A DNA stretch of 64,000 bases, taken from NCBI GenBank assembly GCA_964016885.1, contig OZ024743.1:339922907-339986906 (forward strand), read 5' to 3'. The first letter of the stretch is position 1, and the number at the start of each line of letters is the position of its first letter. The notes below the pieces were generated by a model that saw only the letters and a program-made list of their open reading frames with translations, was not told where the DNA came from and made no database searches. This document shows, one piece after another, positions 57,448 to 64,000 of this stretch. This DNA is from Eledone cirrhosa. Taxonomy: Eukaryota > Mollusca > Cephalopoda > Octopoda > Eledonidae. A program made the position numbers and the translations under genes.

Positions 57448-57753
57448 GTAGCCCCTGTTATTCGAGGAATTTTCCTTAGAACCTAACTAATAATTGTTCG
57501 TGGAAACCACCGCATATTCGCGGAATCGTAAATATCTTCCGCGATTTTTTATGCTTTTTTTGTGGCTATATATATTTTTTCACGTTTTTAAACTCTAAAT
57601 TAATAACAATATACCGTATTTGCCGGATATATTTTACATTGTTTGACGTTTATAGGCATTTCTCTGGACGACCACGTCCAATATTCGCGGTTTTTATTCT
57701 TCGCGGGTGCTTTAGGAACGTAAGCCCCACGAATACCGGGGGACAACTGTATA
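57448..57753. mobile_element. Tigger/pogo-like MITE
   Basis: The right end, reversed, reads acagttgtcccccggtattc then gtggggcttacgttcct; the left end reads gcccctgttattcgaggaat then tttccttagaacc, an imperfect terminal inverted repeat flanked by TA. Internal cgcggaatcg/ttccgcgatt and ttcgcggttttt motifs fit the pattern of Tigger-type elements. About 300 bp, no transposase. Confidence 0.65.
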
Positions 57754-57974
57754 TCCTTCCATTTTAAAGGATGTATGTATTTGGCTGGTATTTCGAGCAG
57801 GTCGAACGACTATGTTGAGACCCTCCCGTTAGCTCACAGGTGTTGTTAGTGATTTTTAATCCCAGGCACATCCCTAGGATGTAATTAAGTAGACCTATGG
57901 TCAAATACGTTCCAGTCGTGACCACCCCATCCTTTTTAGAGCTATCTAATAATAAATTATATAATGTGTTGAAC

Positions 57975-58175
57975 GCAGGCATGACTAAATGGTTAAAGAA
58001 TTTCATTTCGCAATCACAAAGTTTCGGGTTAAATTTCACTGCATAGCATCTTTGGGTGAGTGTCTTTATCATAACTTTGGATGGACCCATGCCTTGTGAG
58101 TGAAATTTGGTAGATGGAAACTGCGGAAAGCTGTCGAATAGATTGTACCTGTAATTCAAAAGTCTAGCCTGGTCA
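57975..58175 (+). mobile_element. SINE type C, nearly complete
   Basis: gcaggcatgactaaatggtt, cgcaatcacaaagtttcggg, ggtgagtgtctttatcataa, gccttgtgagtgaaatttgg, tagatggaaactgcgg. Lies 150 bp upstream of the second zinc-finger leader exon. Confidence 0.65.
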
Positions 58176-58328
58176 CAATGATTCGACTTTGGAATTATCA
58201 AGCTCAGAATGTTGACCCTTGTGTGGAATCTAGCAACAGCTGGTTATGTTCTATACTGAATACACGTCATTCAATTACATGCACCTCATTGTTAGTTCCA
58301 CACTGAAATTTGTTTTCTTTAATTCCAG

Positions 58329-59608
<1,280 letters not shown>

Positions 59609-59889
59609 CAATATCACTATGAAATTTATATAAAGATATATTTTCTTTTAACTACATATTAACTATAAGGTTTTGTAGTTTACTTGTAGTATTGAAGCAG
59701 TTAAATATTGCTGTGGAAATATAAACAAAGGAGATATGATGGTTATCACCACAATGCTGATGAATTAGAAAAATTATTTCTTATTCAATGTTTCATCCTA
59801 ATTGTGTCTTCTTTATTGTTTATTTTGGATTTGGAAGGGATGTTAGAATAACATCCTAGAATTTTGCAATTATGCTTCGTGGATATCAT

Positions 59890-60770
59890 CAAAGATTATT
59901 GTAAATATTGTCACGGATGCTGTTGCGCTATTTCTTTATTGATGATTTTGTTGGCTTTACCCTTCAAAAGCATAAAAGCATGAGACATCCGTCACAACAC
60001 CCAGCAGATATGGAATTCGTTGATGACATTGTCTTATGTGCAGATTCACTAAGCAATGCAGAGGATCTCTTACACAATTTAGAAGTGTCTATTCAAGCTA
60101 TGAGACTCTTCCTAAATATCAACAAAACCTAATACATGGCCATCAACTCAGATGAAGCATCAAATATCAAATCATTAAGCAATACTGTTCCTGAAAAAGA
60201 TGATGATTTCAAATACCTTGGTGCATATACTAACTTGTCAAATGATATAATCAGCAAGATAGCACAAGTATGGGCTGCTGTGAACTCTCTAGAGAAGGTG
60301 TGGAAATCTAACATAAGCACAAAAATTAAAGTTAGATTATTCAAAGCTACAGTGGAATCAATCTTACTGTATTCCTGTTAATCATGGTTGGTGATAATAC
60401 CTATCAACAAAGCTTTAGATGGTTGCTATACCTGAATGCTTAGAAGGATAAAAACATCAAATGTCTTAACTGTGTTGCAAACAAAATTCTCTATGGCAAC
60501 CTCTCACCCATTAACCATACCATCTGTGTCAGGTGTTTTCAACTTGCTGGTTATGTCATGAGAGGCAACAAACCTGCTACAAGACTTTTGCTATGGGAGC
60601 CCACTAATGTGAAACGCAAACACAGGAAACCTCCCAAGACATTAAAAAACATAATTGAGGAAGATACAGAACTGTCCGGTGAAGAACTTAGGCAGTTAAT
60701 GTTGGATCGTATGAGATGGAAGGGTTTAATCATGTGACCACAAAGAAGTGGATGAATTTAGTTGTAGTAG
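59890..60770 (+). mobile_element. LINE reverse-transcriptase fragment (fourth family)
   Basis: Begins within the RT: ADMEFVDDIVLCADSLSNAE (catalytic DD retained), RLFLNINKT, then after a stop KDDDFKYLGAYTNLSNDI, NSLEKVWKSNISTKIKVRLF and ATVESILLYSC, with further frame breaks toward the C-terminal segment. It lies just downstream of the second zinc-finger gene, same strand. Truncated at both ends. Confidence 0.8.
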
Positions 60771-60774
60771 TAAA

Positions 60775-61390
60775 TATTGTTGGATTTAATTTAAATACAA
60801 CACTATTAATATAAACAATAATGATATCAATCATAATGTTGCAGACTCCAGTAGACAAACAGACAGATTATATAACTATACAGCCACTTGGAATTTTCTC
60901 ACCATTGCTGTCTCAAACATAATATTTGAAATATTCTATTAACACTCTATTTTCAACTCTGTCAACACTATCAATACTGTATTAAAAACAATTTATCAGC
61001 ACCATCTCCTATACTCTATCAACATTATCTCAAACATTAAACACTATCAATATTCTCTTTCAATTGCAAATTCAATTAATAAGCTTTTGACTAAAATCTA
61101 CATTAAAACAAAAATTGAGATTGAAACTAAATTTTATACAATGGCTTATTAAAATGTATCTATGTCTTAAGTATCACTTCCTCAAGTCACAAGTAATACT
61201 CCTTGGAATCACACCTATTATTTATACCAAATTTCTTCATACACCCCTATCTGTGAGTAATGAACTTGACCATGTTGTATCAACTCAAGCTCACAGTAAT
61301 TGAAATATTAAATAAACACCCTACTTACAACATTGAATAAATAATCTGCTAAATCCTCAAATATTTAACAATTTTTGTGTGTTTGTTTTA
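60775..61390. other. No gene recognised
   Basis: AT-rich; irregular aacactatcaat-like motifs recur at 60940-61060 without a clean period. Confidence 0.5.
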
Positions 61391-61394
61391 TGTA

Positions 61395-61555
61395 CTAGGC
61401 ACAGGCATGAAAGTGTGGTTAAGGAACATACTTCTCAACCATGTGGTTTTCAGCTCAGTCCCCTTTGTGTGGTGCCTTGAGCAAGTGTTCTCTTTTATAG
61501 TCTTGGATTGATGAATGCCTTGTGAGAAAATTCGGTATACAAAACTGGAGAAGCT

Positions 61556-61560
<5 letters not shown>
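61395..61560 (+). repeat. SINE type C ending at a (TA)n tract
   Basis: gcacaggcatgaaagtgtgg, ggttttcagctcagtcccct, gagcaagtgttctcttttat, tgaatgccttgtgagaaaat, then (TA)n from about 61560. Confidence 0.6.
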
Positions 61561-61600
<40 letters not shown>

Positions 61601-61974
61601 TGTGTGTCTGTATTTACATTCCTTGGACACAGATTCATATATTATTTCCTTCCAAAGAACAGAATGACTTTTGTACGAGGAATAAAAATACGTCAGTTTA
61701 GCAGTGGAACCTTTGAACAACATTGTGTTGTAGTGACAACTCCTTAATATATAAAACTGTCCAACCTAAAAACCCGTCTGTGACTGTAAGGAATGCCCAT
61801 AAAGACTTGTAACTAATTTCATTACTAGCATAATAAATTCTCCATAATGCTCTCATACCTCATTAAAACTCTAGCATGAAATTTAGATCTATTGTTTCAG
61901 TATTGAAGAGCCATCATACAAGATATTTTGGTTCCAGTTTAAAATTATTCGGGATCTTTTCAAGGCACATAGAT

Positions 61975-62215
61975 AACCTCATTGTGTAGTATAGTCAAGA
62001 AGTTTGTTTTACAATCATGAAGCCTCAGGTTCAATACCATTTCATAGCATCTTGAGCAAGTGTCTTTATTATAACCTTGTGTTGTCCCAAGACTTGTGAG
62101 TGAAACTAGGTAGATGGAAACTGTGGAAGCCTATTGGATAGACTGTAATTGAAAGGTTCAGCCTAGTCACACAATGTCATGCTGATTTCTGCCTCAGAGT
62201 TATGTTAAGAGTACA
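61975..62215 (+). repeat. SINE type C, second copy
   Basis: aatcatgaagcctcaggttc, cttgagcaagtgtctttatt, agacttgtgagtgaaactag, gtagatggaaactgtgg, followed by a type B-like 3' part (cagagttatgttaagagtac, gtttgtggaata). Confidence 0.6.
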
Positions 62216-62374
62216 TGTGTTTGTGGAATACTAAACCACTTACATGTAAATTCACAATGCTCACTGCTTATTATACTATTTGGATAGCTATCAACTTAGC
62301 AGTAGAATTTAGCACTCCCCTCTGACCCACTCCCATACATCTTCCATGAGGTCAAGCCGAAGTATACATTTAGC

Positions 62375-62731
62375 GAAGCATCCAACACACTGTAAAGTGG
62401 TGATGGCGACATGGTAAAAAGTGCCCAGCACACTGTAAAGTAGTCGTAATGGCGACATGGTAAAAAGTGTCCAGCCCACACTGTAAAGTGGTTGTGTTGG
62501 CAACGCAACAAAAAGTGCCCAGGCCACGTGTAGGTGTCAAGACAAAAAACACACCCAGCACACACTGTAAATGTGGTTGGTGTCAGGAAGGGCATCCAGC
62601 TGTAGAATCCAAGCCAAAATCTGCCTTGCGTGAGCGAAACATGGTCCTCCGACTAGATCTCTCACAAGGGGACAGCGCGTCCTACCTATGCTAGCGTGGA
62701 AAATGGACGTTAAACGATGATGATGATGATT
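62375..62731 (+). mobile_element. SINE/RTE tail with extra internal repeats
   Basis: Three cacactgtaaagtggt/agt units spaced about 43 bp, each with ggcgacatggtaaaaagtg or a variant, then gttggtgtcaggaagggcat, ccagctgtagaa, atgctagcgtggaaaatgga and cgttaaacgatgatgatgat. The clean terminus marks the 3' end of the insertion. Minus-strand ORFs here are artefacts of the repeat. Confidence 0.7.
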
Positions 62732-62779
62732 CGTTACACGAATATAAAATCTCAACTGCAGTGATCACTCGGACAGATG

Positions 62780-63140
62780 CAGAACCCTTTGCTCATGACA
62801 TTCAAGCTGCCACTAGTGCTACCGCCAATAAAAAGCATTATCATCTCATAAGGCAAGCATATAAGCCTAAAAGTTCAGCATCAGCTCCTTTGTTTCTGAA
62901 GGATGGCTTCACTCTATTCACTACTTATCTTTATTCAGTAAATCAACAGAGATCACAAATCACTGGATTGAAGATTTTTTTTAACTGTGCAACTATGGGT
63001 TTGATGTAGTAACTGATATCATTAAAGAAAGACCTGCTGCCACCTTGGATATTACACTCTTAATAGATGAGGTAACAATGACAATAAGTAAACTGAATCT
63101 TGGTAAGGCTCCTAGTAAAGATAGCATATGGACTGAAGTA
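62780..63140 (+). mobile_element. LINE fragment from the endonuclease-RT linker
   Basis: Reads KKHYHLIRQAYKPKSSASAP ... DGFTLFTTYL and then, in another frame, DIIKERPAATLDITLLIDEV and TISKLNLGKAPSKDSIWTEV, the linker that precedes RT in many LINEs (compare [19 protein letters not shown] in the RTE). It directly follows a SINE/RTE tail. Family unassigned. Confidence 0.6.
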
Positions 63141-63144
63141 TAAT

Positions 63145-64000
63145 ACTTTAATGGCAGTTGTGTCAGACAATTGTCTAGAGCTAAAGATGCTATGACTGGG
63201 AATATGCATGTGTGTCTGATCCTACCCAGAGCTAAACATACTACAGTTATTCTCCCATTCCTTCTTCACCTTCTTCCTTTGAACTAAATACTTCAAACCA
63301 TTTTGACTGCTAGTTTGCCATACCAGATGCAAGATAATAAATTTAATGGAATATATTGATGAATACAACAAATAGATCTATGATCAAAAGTGGCCTTCCC
63401 TCCTTTATCTTGACCATTGCATATTTAGTACTACATTATCCAGTGTGTCTGGACCTTTTCAAGCCAGTCAGAATCCTTAATAATGTTTTGTGTAAAACTC
63501 TCATATATCACTGAATGCTTACAGAAAACTACTTCCAGGCCAGATTCCAAAAGTGGCAGGAATGTTAGGACCAGTGTATTGTTGCGCAAGTTGATTATTG
63601 GGGGGAGACTTCCAAGGGTTACTTGTGGAGAAAGCTCACAAAAGCCAAACCACTGTCAGGGCAAGTGCCCTCACCCAGGTGTCCTCCCTCAATTTACAGG
63701 TACATGCTCAGAACAGGCCCATTCTCGTTTCTTTCACCCATCTTTCAACAAATTGCTTTGAAGGCAGCACTTTCCTCTCCACCTTGATCTTCTGCTTCAA
63801 GTGAAACCTGAAAAAGTTAATCAGTGTCGCCGAAGATGAAAGTGCCTGTCTTTAGCCATTTCAGATGCATCCCTCAGATGACATCTCACCATGGCCACCA
63901 GACAGACAAAAACAGCCTGCCCTTCTTGGCTAAAGAATTTGATGATGAACTCAGTTGATAGTCGAATCCGTTACACATGATAGCATGTGTTCGACATAAA
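63145..64000. other. Unassigned right-hand end
   Basis: 63480-64000 is of higher complexity and GC than its surroundings, with open frames of 92 and 68 codons that share no recognisable motif. It may be a repeat cut by the window edge. Confidence 0.4.

Noticed and set aside
62296..62595. Minus-strand ORF with repeated LFTMSP-like peptides
   Set aside because: Derived from the repeated SINE/RTE tail on the + strand.
63483..63804. Two short overlapping ORFs as a gene
   Set aside because: No recognisable domain, no splice context, and they overlap in different frames.

Overview
The window looks like nuclear DNA of a mollusc, most probably an octopus or a close cephalopod relative. It is AT-rich, coding sequence is sparse and split by long introns, and genes are buried in interspersed repeats: several tRNA-derived SINE types, at least four non-LTR (LINE) lineages, short TTAA-flanked MITEs and many (TA)n/(GT)n/(CT)n tracts. 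Two single-exon poly-C2H2 zinc-finger genes, a class greatly expanded in octopus genomes, support this. The species assignment is inference; no mitochondrial, rRNA or other marker gene is present.

Region 1 (about 6.0-32.7 kb, + strand) holds one large gene: a TRIM-type E3 ubiquitin ligase reconstructed from eight exons with phase-compatible GT-AG junctions. Two short N-terminal exons are followed by a RING split by an intron, B-box 1 and 2, a helical region and a C-terminal SPRY. The summed coding length is 1890 nt (630 codons). It has one blemish: an in-frame TGA at 29181-29183, lying inside an 18-nt stretch that starts GTAAGT and ends TTAG. The introns carry an antisense LINE, an almost intact RTE-like LINE (17.7-21.66 kb), SINEs and three copies of a TTAA MITE, two of them in inverted orientation in one intron.

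Region 2 (32.7-45 kb) is repeat-rich and gene-free: a ~340-bp hairpin, a decayed antisense LINE, a LINE 3' fragment, a jockey/CR1-like LINE fragment with an (ATT)n tail, a foldback element and SINEs, one with a clean 16-bp target-site duplication.

Region 3 (45.4-59.6 kb) contains two tandem, same-strand C2H2 zinc-finger genes (567 aa, 19 finger units; 337 aa, 11 finger units plus one degenerate) whose splice acceptors and untranslated leaders are visibly homologous, so they are local paralogues. Between them lie a tandem duplication, a second, heavily mutated RTE copy apparently nested in a terminal-inverted-repeat element, antisense LINE pieces and a Tigger/pogo-like MITE.

Region 4 (59.6-64 kb) is LINE fragments and SINE/RTE tails.

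The elements are related to each other: the 3' tail of the RTE (GGCATCCAG motif ... GACGTTAAA, then GAT repeats) is also the tail of tRNA-headed SINEs in the window, which implies SINEs using the RTE machinery. No CRISPR array, operon or other prokaryotic feature is present. No clearly new molecular system is evident; the best candidates for follow-up are the TRIM UGA/18-nt anomaly and the intronic inverted MITE pair.
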